From positions 7,444 to 71,443 of the forward strand of contig KZ111164.1 in the NCBI GenBank assembly GCA_002077045.2: a DNA stretch of 64,000 nt, in the 5' to 3' direction. The notes below the pieces were generated by a model, which was not told where the DNA came from, ran no database searches, and saw only the letters and a list, made by a program, of their open reading frames with translations. Of the stretch, positions 9,729 to 19,285 are shown piece by piece (the stretch's first letter is position 1; the number at the start of each line of letters is the position of its first letter). Position numbers and translations under genes: made by a program. Source of the DNA: Rachicladosporium sp. CCFEE 5018. Taxonomy: Eukaryota; Ascomycota; Dothideomycetes; Cladosporiales; Cladosporiaceae.

Positions 9729-10985
9729 TCAAAACCTCTCCCTCGGCCCCGTGCCATGCTCCTCGAGCAAATCCTCAAAGTACGCACTCGGCGCTCGACT
9801 GCTCCCGCCCATATCGCTATTGCTCGTCCTGGCACCCAAGCCCTGCCCGCTAGCTGGGTAAAGGTACGAGTTTCTCGCACCAACATCCATATACGATGTT
9901 CGATTGCCACGCCCAGCATCTCGCATGTCGCGCGACTGCCGGCTGGCTCGGTTTTGCGACGTAGGTGACTCGGCATGTCGGGCGTAAGGTGCGAGAGATG
10001 TGCGATCGCCGGCGTTGCCACCGAGGGTAGTGTGAGTCGGTGCGTGTGATGATGGTGATGCGTAGTAGCCTGCGGGAAGATATGTGCTGCTTCGTTGGTG
10101 ATTCAACTCCACAACCGGTCGCGAAGGATCACCTCCCCAGCTCGTATGCCGTGCCTGTGCTGTTGGACTGAAGAACAGCCCTTCCGGTCCTGGAGCTGAT
10201 GGCTCTGCGTGTCGGCTATGCAAAGGCTTGCCAGTCGAAGTCAAGGCATCGAGGGACATGCTCGAGCCTGCGTCGTGATATCGGTTTGCTGATGTGTTGC
10301 CGTGCCTTCCGCTCTTGCCTGCCACTGCATCGTAGCCTGTGCTGCCACCCCAACTTCTGCCGTCCTTCTCGCTGCCTCGTATGCTTGCCATCGCGCTCTT
10401 TCGTACGCTGCGGTTGATGCTCCATGCCACTAGTCCTCGCCAGAAGAGCACGCATGCGCCCATGAAGGCGAGGACTGCGCCGACCACAATGAAGACCGTG
10501 CCCTCAGGTAGCTTCGACTGCTGCATGAAGGGTGCCGCTGCAGTGTATGGGATGACTAGCGTGGGTATACCAGCGCCTGCGATGGTGGGAAGATCAGAAA
10601 TGCGTATGCCATTGCCGCTGTTTACACTGCCCGTCGTGGCGAACACGGAGGTGCTGCTCTCGGGGACAGTGGAGGAGGGGTTTGTCGTGGTCGCTTCTGT
10701 TGTTGCGGAGGTCTCTGTACTTGAAGCAGATGACGAGGCTGTGGTTTGCGTGACTGTGGAGAGATCGGGAAGGTTGCCAGTGATTTGCGCGGTGGCGAGT
10801 GGCGCTATACCGAGCGCCAAAAGCGCGAGCAGTCGCGATCGTCTCGAGTGGCGCGATATCGCTCTACTGTGAATGTCTCTCCCTCCCAGGGCGGTTCGGT
10901 GGTTCTTGCCTTCAACGAGGCTTGGCTTGTTTACGTGTTTGTATTCTCGATGGGGCAGCCGTGAATCGTGTAGAAGCCTTCCCAT
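9729..10985 (-). CDS. CSI2-like single-pass membrane protein, copy A, ancestral start lost
   Basis: The frame encodes a Ser/Thr-rich extracellular part, one transmembrane helix (GTVFIVVGAVLAFMGACVLFW) just after FMQQSKLPEG, and a long polar cytosolic tail ending in LLEEHGTGPRERF. This layout and the TLVIPYTAAAPFMQQSKLPEGT block resemble fungal CSI2 proteins, linked in yeast to the bud neck and chitin synthesis. In copy B translation starts at an ATG directly before a signal peptide. In A that codon is ATA (complement 10857-10859). The only in-frame ATG is at 10985, where B has ATT; it adds 42 residues in front of the signal peptide. The rest of the frame is intact and close to B, so A may be expressed but mis-sorted. 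Confidence 0.7.
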   Translation of the reverse strand: MGRLLHDSRLPHREYKHVNKPSLVEGKNHRTALGGRDIHSRAISRHSRRSRLLALLALGIAPLATAQITGNLPDLSTVTQTTASSSASSTETSATTEATTTNPSSTVPESSTSVFATTGSVNSGNGIRISDLPTIAGAGIPTLVIPYTAAAPFMQQSKLPEGTVFIVVGAVLAFMGACVLFWRGLVAWSINRSVRKSAMASIRGSEKDGRSWGGSTGYDAVAGKSGRHGNTSANRYHDAGSSMSLDALTSTGKPLHSRHAEPSAPGPEGLFFSPTAQARHTSWGGDPSRPVVELNHQRSSTYLPAGYYASPSSHAPTHTTLGGNAGDRTSLAPYARHAESPTSQNRASRQSRDMRDAGRGNRTSYMDVGARNSYLYPASGQGLGARTSNSDMGGSSRAPSAYFEDLLEEHGTGPRERF

Positions 10986-11255
10986 AGTGTAAGCGACCAC
11001 TAGAGGCAGCGACAGGGTAGAGCTAGTTCTAGTGAACACAAGCGAATGTGTGGTTTGTGTAGCACGAGCAGATGTACACGCCGTTGACAGTTTCGTTGTA
11101 CACGAGTCCACCGTGCGGGTATAACCGTACCTTGTTCAAATTTAGATCCCTGCAGCCGCTCAAATCTGGGGTAGCCACGAAATATACACCCCTCTGTACG
11201 TTAAGGAAGGAACACTGCAGAAGCTCAACATCTTGCCTGAACCAGATACAGCAGC

Positions 11256-11899
11256 ATGGGAGTCGCAAAGAAGGTGCGCAAGTTTGCGACCGTGAAGCGA
11301 GTCATCGGACAGCGCGATGCGCGACTGAAGAAGAATCAAGAGACCGCTGCAGATGCCCAGCAAAAGAAGAAGAAGACTGGCGATGAGCTGATACGAGAGA
11401 TGTACGTCGGACTGTCCGCCTCGATATATACATCCTTTACTGACCTCAATCCAGTCCACAAGCCCCCTCAAACCTCTTCTTCCAACACAACACCGCCCTG
11501 CAAGCCCCCTACCAAATCCTCGTCGACACAAACTTCCTCTCCCACACAGTCCACCACAAACTCCCCCTGCTAAGCACCCTGATGGACACCCTCTACGCAA
11601 CATGCACGCCCCTAATAACCGACTGCGTGATGGCCGAGCTCGAGAAACTAGGCCCAAAATACCGCATCGCGCTGCAGATAGCTCGAGACGAGAAGTTTGA
11701 GCGACTGAAATGTGATCACAAGGGAACGTACGCAGATGACTGTATTGTGGATCGGGTGGTGAAGCAGAGGATTTACTTGGTGGCGACGAATGATCGGGAT
11801 TTGAAGAGGCGGGTGAGGAAGGTGCCTGGTGTGCCGATTGTGAGTGTGGCGAGGGGGAAGTATGTGATTGAGAGGTTGCCGGATGCGCCAGAGAAGTGA
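11256..11899 (+). CDS. fcf1: FCF1, PIN-domain rRNA processing factor, copy A
   Basis: Exons 11256-11401 and 11455-11899 encode 196 residues, close to yeast Fcf1 (189). The 53-base intron falls between GDELIRE and PQAPSNLFFQHNTAL. The PIN domain follows: ILVDTNFLSH (first Asp), DCVMAELE, a Cys/His pair (LKCDHKGTYADDC) and ATNDRDLKRR with the acidic residues. Fcf1 is an essential nucleolar factor of the small-subunit processome needed for early 18S pre-rRNA cleavages. The Lys-rich start (MGVAKKVRKFATVKRVIG) is typical. Over the last 105 codons I count 19 differences from copy B, all synonymous, so both copies are under strong purifying selection. Confidence 0.95.
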
Positions 11900-12399
11900 T
11901 GGAGGTGACTATGCGATGGACTGGCACGATGAAAATTGGAAACACTGCTACTTAGCGAGGCGTCTGGTAATCTGAGTGCGGGCAAGGTCTAGAGAATGGA
12001 AAAGGATCGTAGAACTTCGGACGGGTAGGAAACATCATGCCAAGCGTCTTAGGTTGGCGATTTTCCCAACAGTCAAGCTCTCACGTCTCCAGAGTGTCCA
12101 TCGCAGTGAGCACGCAGAGAGGTCAGCTTGCTGTTATACGTATGGAAGCGGGTATGATGCCGAGCTATCTATGTTGTACGCTGGTCATATCTCGCCCCTC
12201 ACGACATACCAGACATGTAGTACCGAAAGCTGCTCTACTGCGTTCAGCTTTGGCCGTGCATGAACCCTTCGCAGCTCGCGTGTAGTGCGAGCTGTGCGCT
12301 CGCGTTTTTGATTCCGCATGACACTGCTATTGGGTGTCTCGATGCACTCCGCCGACATCCTCGATGTAGACAACCTCATCCAGTCCCGACAGCGTCGAT
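11900..12399. other. Convergent intergenic region, not homologous to its B counterpart
   Basis: Five hundred bases between FCF1 and the proteasome gene (tail to tail). The flanking exons align at high identity but this stretch hardly aligns with 30771-31270. No gene or known element recognised. Confidence 0.5.
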
Positions 12400-13391
12400 C
12401 TATTCCTCCATCTTCCCATCATCTTCCTCATCCTCACCCTCCAGGCTTTTCTTCGCCAACCTCTCCGCCTCCTCCCTCAGCGCCTTGGGCACCTCCTCAT
12501 GCCTTCCCTTTGTAGGCCCACTGACAGCACTGACCCACGTCATTTCGAGCTCAAACTCCTTGTCCTTGCTCTCCTCGTGCGCGACGTAGATGATTCTCGC
12601 CGCCTCCTTCACGCCCTCCTCCAAGCTTATCGTCGCGCCCTTCTTCGGGTCCAAGTCCAGCTTCTCCAGCTCCGCCTTGGCCGCCTGTCTGCCCTTGCCC
12701 GTCGCAGCACCATAATACCCCCAATACGCACCGCTCGGCTCAATCATGTAGAGATACGCTCCACCCTCTTTGGCGCCCTTCGTCTTCCCTCCCGCACCAG
12801 TCGAAGGACCCTTCCCAACAACCCCATCGACATCGACCTCGGTCTCCGCGTCCCAGCCACCAAGAATGGCAGTCACGCCGAATGGTCGCACGCCACTGCT
12901 GGTCGTGTACATTTGCACGTAGGCGCCCATGCGGTCTGCAAGGGAGGTGACGGGGATGGGCGCTTTGTAGGTGCTGCGCCAGGAGGAGGCTTCGTCGCGG
13001 GCACGGGAGACGAGATGGCGGCCGTCGGGGAGGAGGCCGGCTGAGACCTGGAGCGAGTGTCAGTGCTTGTCGGCGTATGCTAATCGATGTACTGCAATGC
13101 AACATACGATGCCAACGTTCCGATCCACTGTAGCAATCCGTCTATTCGCATCCTTCTTCTGTAGCTTACTCGTCACGAGCTTCTCGAGCGCGAGAACAAC
13201 ACCATCTTTGCATCTTATTCCAATCGCTGTGCCGCCGTTCTCTACCGCCTTGACGGCATACTCGACTTGGAAGTTGCGGCCATCGGGGGAGTAGACGGAG
13301 TTGGAGAGATCGTAGCCTGTGCCTATTGACGTCTACATGTAATTGGTCAGTGAGTAGCTCCGCTATAGTCGCTGAAGTGCAAACAGACCAT
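12400..13391 (-). CDS. 20S proteasome subunit alpha-7 (PSMA3/Pre10 type), copy A
   Basis: Three exons on the minus strand: 13389-13391 (only ATG), 13108-13332 and 12400-13047, giving 291 residues. The introns are 13333-13388 and 13048-13107. The protein begins MTSIGTGYDLSNSVYSPDGR and continues FQVEYAVKAVENGGT, the conserved alpha-subunit N-terminus that forms the gate of the core particle. GVRPFG, MIEPSG and GYYGAATGKGRQAAK follow and point to alpha-7. The family is usually about 255 residues. The excess is a Gly/Lys/Asp-rich insert (residues 140-165) seen in filamentous fungi and an acidic tail (EDEEDDGKMEE). The gene works in ATP-dependent protein degradation. An intron directly after the start codon is unusual but is kept in copy B. 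Confidence 0.93.
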
Positions 13392-13899
13392 TCTGCGGGC
13401 GATGTGGTATGGCTGAAAGGATGCGTAGGTATCAGTGTTGAGCGTGCGAGGGTGGCAAATGTTTGTTCGACAGGGACGTGCTGGTGGGAGAGGAGTGAAT
13501 GAGTGTATGCAACTACTTTGTATTGTTAAAGTGAAGCTCGACGTTGTAGGCTGCGCTTAGCGCGTCACCGACTCGCGCCTGCAGCTTCAACATGTCTTGG
13601 CACATTGAATACTACATCACATATTGTTAGCCGGGCGCATTGAGACGGTAACAGTCAGACTTGATAGCACATTCCTGTGACCGACGGCAGGGAATGCGAT
13701 AGGTGAGGCTTAAGCCGAGCACCGTTGTACAGCCTAACGTGGCCCTCTGCTACTGCTGCTACGTCTAGCCAACCCAGCGATGTGAGCTTTCCTGCTCAGC
13801 GCCCTTATCGTACACAGCATGAGGAGCTGTCCAGGTCTGACTGCAGGAGACTCTACTCTGCAGTTCACTGCCGCGTTCACTCCTTCCCGAGCGCAGTGC
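13392..13899. other. Promoter of proteasome alpha-7 and 3' end of PRP39
   Basis: About 500 bases without a gene, between two genes in the same direction. It aligns well with 32263-32747 except for scattered substitutions. Confidence 0.45.
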
Positions 13900-15977
13900 T
13901 CACCCCAGGCTTCCATTCTTCCCCTCACTGACCACCCTCACGCTCGCTGGTCCATTCACCTCAGCATCCAACTTCAAGTACTCCTTGACGGCAGACTTCC
14001 CGCCCCGATCGAGCAGATACTGCAAGTACTTCGTGCTCACATCCCTCACAAACCCTTCATCAAGCGCCTGCTTCCACCCCTTGACAGCATCATGCACAGT
14101 CTTGATCCTCGACTGCCGTACACTCTCATCGGACGTCGGCTGCGTCAATTCGAACTCTAGCCACGTTGACCAGAACGCTTGAACGCCGAAGAACTGTGAT
14201 TGAGTCGACTGATAGAGTTTGCGTGCGCCCTCACTGTCAGCCTTGCACTGATACAGCACGCGAGCCCACTCAGCTACAAGCGCGCCTCGGGTCTGGCTGT
14301 TGCAGTCTGGACTCTCGCTATACCGCCGCAGGAGCTCGATCCCAGCATCCACACCATACTGCCGTCTGTGAAGGTTGACGAGCGATTTGATGGTCTCGAA
14401 ATGACTAGGCATGAGCATCAGGACAGCCTCGTGGATGGCCTCTGCAACATCAACACGGGCTTGCGATTCCTCGAAGTACGCGTAATGTAGTCTGATCGCT
14501 GGCTGCGAGATGGGAACGTAGATCGTGCTCGCGCGCTGATAGGCATTGCGCACTTCCTCCTGCTTATCTTTCTGCGAGGCCAGCCAGCGTGCATAGCGGA
14601 ACCAGAACTCATCATAGTTTGCTGCAGTGACCAGACACCGCTCGTACAGAAACTTCGTCCGCATGTAGTCTCCTTCAGCTTCCTCATAGTCGAGATACTT
14701 GCCCCAATTCGTGAGCTGCTCATCGTCAAGCTCGGTGACGTGGTAGTAAGGTCGTTTGATGCCTTGCTCGTAGGTCCACCGTGCTGATACCTCTGCCTGT
14801 GTCTTGCTGAAGATCTCCCAATGGTATGCATCGAGCCGTGTGCGCATGTCGCGGTCGACATCCCCAGGTTGGTTTGCAGTCTGCCCCACTTCTGACATGT
14901 ACTGCGCGATGATGTTGGCTGACGCGAGCTTGTCCAGTGGCTGTTGCTTGCTCATGGAGTTGTAGCGTTCAAAGTATCGAGAGTACTGATGGAGTGGCAA
15001 ATCAATGATGCGGCCGAGGATGGCGAAGATGCGATCTTGGTCTTCCAGCCGCTCTTCGAATTCGATGAACTTATCCCAAAAGGGATGCGCGAGGAAGTCT
15101 TGCCCACAGCTCTCTGCGCCTCGCTCGAACAGCCTGATCAGGTGGTGTCAGTATTGTCAGAGGCAGAATGGAAATGGAGGATATGCGGGAGGTGGGCGCG
15201 AACATTGTGCAGAAATGCGTCCCGTGTGCATGTGCTCATGATAGTGCTATTATGGGTGTGGTAGATTGTAACGCGACTCGTGTGTGTAGGCGGAGGGCAA
15301 AACAATCGGAGCTCGATCTCAAAGACAAGTGCGCTATTCGTCGATGCTGATCGGAACGTAAGACTCGGTCATGAGAGATCGGGGCAGAAGTCTCACCAAC
15401 AGAGCATGTAGCCATGCAAAGGGCCCAACGCGCAAGATCGCGCAAGCTGTGGTGTTATGGGCAAAGGATAGGAAAGGGGTGCCCAGTAACTTACTCTCTG
15501 ATCACATCGACGTCGTGATTTGTCTCGACCTTGAAGGCGCAGTAGTTGGTCCAGAGGTCGACTGATATGCCAATGCTAGCGACACCGTCTTGTCAGCTGC
15601 CGTCCACTTCCGCAGATACAGGTGTCCCACCATCTCCGCAGCCTCGCTGCCAGCGATCGAAAACTCTAGATCCGCATATCTCTTCCAGAAGCCGTAGAAT
15701 AGTGGCCATTTCGCTAGGAATTGATCGTATGTGTCGCGGGTTGCTGCGATCGCTTGAGGACTCGAGTTGCGATTCAGACCACCTTCTTGCGCCTCAGCAG
15801 CACGTACAAGCTTCTCCCAGTGTTCGAATTCTTCCGGCTCGGCGATCTACGCCATGTCATTAGTAGGCTGATGTATGCGCGCGTACCTTGACGACAGGCG
15901 GGTGAGAAGTAGGAGCTAACCACTTGCGCACTCAGCTTGTGCAACTCGGCGTCATCTGTGAAGCTGAAGTCAGGCAT
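13900..15977 (-). pseudogene. prp39: PRP39 U1 snRNP splicing factor, copy A, damaged at an exon-3 splice acceptor
   Basis: The exon plan follows copy B: exon 1 15921-15977 (MPDFSFTDDAELHKLSAQV), exon 2 15631-15846, exon 3 ending at 15495, exon 4 13900-15133. The product is a HAT-repeat protein (tryptophan/aromatic pairs such as FWKRYADLEF, FWFRYARWL, FWSTWLEFEL). Prp39 is a U1 snRNP component that helps 5' splice-site recognition. In copy A, 15 bases present in B are missing at about 15587: the acceptor CTAG and the codons of VYER. The nearest remaining AGs all shift the frame. Acceptors deep in exon 3 would keep it but lose about 20 residues of a HAT repeat. A one-base loss in a G run also ends the protein eight codons earlier than B. 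Exon 4 is otherwise intact, so the damage looks recent. Confidence 0.75.
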
Positions 15978-16184
15978 TGCGCACGCTTCATTCAGAGCAC
16001 AGCGAATGATGGAGATGATGGGGAGTGGCAAAGGGGAGTAGCAGTGGCAGTGGCTCTGCTGTTGGAGGGTAGAAGAAGCTGAGGTTCAAGTTCACTGGCG
16101 CGCAAGATGCCTCGGACAGCAGCTCCGCAGAGCCTCATTGCGCTAGCAGAGCCAAGCGAGAGCCATTGACTCTCGCGCATATGG
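15978..16184. promoter_or_regulatory. Bidirectional promoter between PRP39 and CID gene, copy A
   Basis: Only about 207 bases (255 to the second Met) separate the head-to-head start codons of two RNA-processing genes. No TATA box is evident. Confidence 0.55.
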
Positions 16185-17303
16185 ATGCACGGCAGTCGTA
16201 GTCTGTATGTATGCACCTCACAGAAGCGCAGCATGAGCATCTCAGTAGCCAAAGCGGTCTTCACGAGCACGCTGCTCCGGCGCGACTTCGACAGTGCAGC
16301 ACCAGACATATCCCGAGACGATGCAGTACTCTTCACGCGAGCTCTGTCACGAGCATCGAACATATGTACCAAGGCAGAAGTCAAAGCATGCAAAGACTTC
16401 ATTACTCGAAACATCATTCCCTCAGCTACGAGGACCACGGCGTTATCGAAGTATTTGGTCGCTTTCAGCAAGTCCTGCACGTCTTCGAACCCAGACGATC
16501 TGGAGGGATGCAATGATTCTGGCACTGAAAAGTCGAGAGAGCCACCTACAGCAGCATTTCGGAGGTTGCATCTTCTATACGTAGTGCACGATGTGCTGTG
16601 CTTCATGTTCACACGGCTGAAGGACGGACCGCACGCAAACCAGAGCACTAGCAGCCCTGCTTGCACCGAGGCTTTGAAGTCCGCCATCCAGTCGCTTGCC
16701 CACCTGGCAGCTCACAGCGAAGGCAACGGACCTAGCACTACCCTGGCATCCGTCCAACGCATTGTTGACTACTGGGAGCGGCTCTCGATCTTCACATCCG
16801 AGCAATGCAGCGATCTGCAATCGTCTATCACAGTCTCTCGCACGTGGGACGATCTAGACCGCCACCTCGCCTCTCAAGAAGCCAAAGCAATCCTCGACGA
16901 GCAACGCCGAAAAGGCGAAGAAAGCAAATGGATCCTCCCACGCCAACACCACCTCCCTCACGACCCAACGACTCCCTGGCACGATCTCCCTGCAACAAAT
17001 GCACTCTACCAGAAGCGAATGCGTGGCTTCCCCATCCGTGCCAACGCGCTGAAGCCAGGTGGAGTGTACTTGCAGCGCGGCGGGCAGCAGGCTAGTGAGA
17101 GTCTGCGGCGGGATGTAGAGCAGCTCCATCGTGAAGCGCTGCGATGTTTCGACAGGTATACTGATGCTGAGGAGGTGAAGGATGTAGACGCGCTGGGGAG
17201 TGTAGTGTGGAAGGATCGGGAGAGGCCGACGAGGAACTACTACGGCTTTACTTACGAGGGGATTGCGAGGCGGAAAGAGGCTGATCGTCAGCCTGCGTGG
17301 TAG
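16185..17303 (+). CDS. CID-domain (RNA polymerase II CTD-interacting) protein, copy A
   Basis: A single exon of 372 residues, or 356 from the second Met at 16233 (MSISVAKAVFTSTLLRRD), the more likely start by family pattern. The N-terminal half has the helical CID/RPR layout, with a central FRRLHLLYVVHDVLCF block equal to the conserved LYL-N-D helix. The C-terminal part ends in the conserved RNYYGFTYEGIARRKEADRQPAW. Fungal relatives are annotated as CID proteins near CHERP, a U2 snRNP-associated splicing protein; the link to splicing is inference. Copy B ends five residues later because TAG here is TAT there. It shares its promoter with PRP39 and is tail-to-tail with ornithine decarboxylase, 103 bases apart. 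Confidence 0.75.
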   Translation: MHGSRSLYVCTSQKRSMSISVAKAVFTSTLLRRDFDSAAPDISRDDAVLFTRALSRASNICTKAEVKACKDFITRNIIPSATRTTALSKYLVAFSKSCTSSNPDDLEGCNDSGTEKSREPPTAAFRRLHLLYVVHDVLCFMFTRLKDGPHANQSTSSPACTEALKSAIQSLAHLAAHSEGNGPSTTLASVQRIVDYWERLSIFTSEQCSDLQSSITVSRTWDDLDRHLASQEAKAILDEQRRKGEESKWILPRQHHLPHDPTTPWHDLPATNALYQKRMRGFPIRANALKPGGVYLQRGGQQASESLRRDVEQLHREALRCFDRYTDAEEVKDVDALGSVVWKDRERPTRNYYGFTYEGIARRKEADRQPAW

Positions 17304-17406
17304 CTGAGCATGTCAAGAAAGGCTGGAAGATCATCAAAACTGTGACTGAACCATTTTCTGTAACAACAAACTTTTCAATGCCCTCCCCTGTCTATCTCTC
17401 TGTTCA

Positions 17407-18537
17407 TCAGAACCCCAGCAACGCACTAGCCCCCGCCTCACTGCATACATACACCGTCTCATGCATGTCCGTAAACCCGTTGAACCTGGTAGCGCTACAT
17501 TTCGTGTACGCACCCATGTCCTCGAAGTACAGCCAGTCCCCAACATCAACTAGCTGCGGGGAAGTCCAAGACTCGGTAATGCAGTCGATCCCGTCGCATG
17601 TCGGTCCCCAAATAGAGTACTCGATTGACTTGTGCTGCGCAGATCTGACGGCAGAAGTCTCGTCATCGGACGAGCTGTAGCCAGAGTCGGCGAGAGAGAG
17701 GCTGCTAGGACAGTTGAAGCCGTTCGTACGGCGAGCGCATGAGAGCACCTGCGGGACAGGATGCTGGTGGTCGAATATGATGCTGCTGAAGTTGCCGTAC
17801 ACGCCATCGTTGAGGTAGAGCATGAAGCTGTGCAGTCCAGTAGCAGGGTCCTGTACCGTACGTCGAGCAATGACATTACAGGCCAGGGTGAAGGCAGCGC
17901 TGGTGTAGTAGCGGCCAGGCTCGGCAATGATGCGGACGCTGGGCAGAAAGTGCTGGTCGAGAGCTTGCGAGAGCGCAGCGGCCATCTCGTCGAACGTTTC
18001 GCTGATGAAGCCACCGCCGACGTCGAGAGTGTGGGGTGTAAAGCCAATAGCCAGGGCCTGGTCGAAGACGTTGCGCGCATCAGAGACAGCCTTGTGAAAA
18101 GCAGTCGGATCGGATGCACCAGAGCCGACGTGGAAGGCAACGCCTGCGATGTCCAGGTCTAGCTCTCGAGCAAGTGCAAGCAGCTCAGGCACACTGTCCA
18201 TGCTAGCGCCAAACTTCTGACTCAGGCGACAGAGACTGGCCGAGTCGTCCGTCAAGATCCTGAGGTACAGCTCAGCCTGCGGACAGATCGCCTTGATCTT
18301 GTACAGCTCATCAGTATTGTCGAAGGTCATCTGCTTGACACCCTGTTGAGCTGTGTAGCGCAGGTAGCTCTTGGTCTTGCACGGCTGCGCGTAGATGATG
18401 CGGGACGGCTCAACGCCCGCCTGCAAGACCTGCTCGATCTCCGTCTTGCTCGCACAGTCGAAGCCAGATCCAAGTGCCGCTAGCAGCTTGATGATGACAG
18501 GATCCGGGTTGCACTTTACAGCGTAGTGCGGCGTGAC
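17407..18537 (-). CDS. Ornithine decarboxylase, C-terminal part, haplotype A+C
   Basis: This is the 3' part of the gene whose 5' part is at 49389-50059. The frame is open into the N run. It contains the Gly loop HVGSGASD, EPGRYYTSAAF for PLP phosphate binding, WGPTCDGID with the active-site Cys, and DVGDWLYFEDMGAYT. Ornithine decarboxylase makes putrescine, the first step of polyamine synthesis. An inserted Ser/Asp-rich segment (SLADSGYSSSDDETS) before WGPT is typical of fungi. The last 398 bases (18140-18537) are identical to 49389-49786. Counting the overlap once gives 1,404 coding bases, exactly the length of copy B. Confidence 0.93.
   Translation of the reverse strand, partial: VTPHYAVKCNPDPVIIKLLAALGSGFDCASKTEIEQVLQAGVEPSRIIYAQPCKTKSYLRYTAQQGVKQMTFDNTDELYKIKAICPQAELYLRILTDDSASLCRLSQKFGASMDSVPELLALARELDLDIAGVAFHVGSGASDPTAFHKAVSDARNVFDQALAIGFTPHTLDVGGGFISETFDEMAAALSQALDQHFLPSVRIIAEPGRYYTSAAFTLACNVIARRTVQDPATGLHSFMLYLNDGVYGNFSSIIFDHQHPVPQVLSCARRTNGFNCPSSLSLADSGYSSSDDETSAVRSAQHKSIEYSIWGPTCDGIDCITESWTSPQLVDVGDWLYFEDMGAYTKCSATRFNGFTDMHETVYVCSEAGASALLGF
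18140..18537. repeat. 398-base contig overlap, end of A equals start of C
   Basis: Identical base for base to 49389-49786. The left edge lies just after the last mismatch to copy B and the right edge just before the next one (c in B, g in C). Inside, B differs at two adjacent bases (37241-37242). This is what an unresolved graph node looks like. Confidence 0.9.
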
Positions 18538-18637
18538 NNNNNNNNNNNNNNNNNNNNNNNNNNNNNNNNNNNNNNNNNNNNNNNNNNNNNNNNNNNNNNN
18601 NNNNNNNNNNNNNNNNNNNNNNNNNNNNNNNNNNNNN
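18538..18637. other. Assembly gap of 100 N
   Basis: Exactly 100 N, a placeholder. It joins the middle of one ornithine decarboxylase to the intron of a second phosphatase copy, which cannot be a real junction of intact genes. Confidence 0.97.
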
Positions 18638-18656
18638 GCTTTCTGACTGGGTGCAG

Positions 18657-19285
18657 GCGTACACAATGTGAAGGAGCGCGAGGTTGGTAGACACGAATGG
18701 GAGCGATATTGGTCGAAGATTGATGGCGATGAGACCATGTCATGGGTCGATCCCAAGCTCACTGAGAGGGGACTTCAGCAAGCTCAAGATCTTGGCAAGT
18801 TCTGGACCAACGCGATCAAAATGGACCAGGTAGCCGCACCAACTTCGTTCTACACCAGCCCGCTACGCAGATGTCTGCAAACCGTGGCGACAACCTGGCA
18901 GAATGTCGCAGGACTCCCGCCATCCAAGTCTCCGGTAGTGCACGAGTCGCTGCGAGAGATCTTCGGCGTCCACACCTGCGACAAGCGAAGTTCGACCTCC
19001 CAGATACAAGCGGAATTCCCATATTTCGATCTGAGTCCAGGTCTGACGGCAGACGATAGGTTGTGGACCCCTGACCATCGCGAGACCATGCAAGAGCACG
19101 CGAAGCTCTGGCGGAATTTTTTGCAGGACCTTTTCGACAACGATGAGAGCACATACGTGTCAATAACGACACACTCGGGGGCCACTCGTGCGTTATACCT
19201 TGCAATTGGGCACCCAGACGTATGGACTGCCGCTGGCTCTGTCGTGCCCATAGTGGTCCTCGGCCGGCGAGTGAAGCCTAATTGA
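18657..19285 (+). CDS. Histidine phosphatase, copy B, exon 2 only
   Basis: Contig B starts inside the intron of this gene (18638 equals 1238), so exon 1 with the RHG motif is missing and is presumably collapsed into contig A. Exon 2 is complete to TGA. It differs from A in a few residues near the end (for example Lys for Glu in HAKLW, Val for Leu in TYVSITTHSG). The second catalytic block THSGATRALY is kept. Confidence 0.85.

Noticed and set aside
17407..18762. A 451-codon ORF joining ornithine decarboxylase to sequence beyond the first gap
   Set aside because: The part beyond the gap is antisense to the phosphatase exon; the gene continues at 49786.
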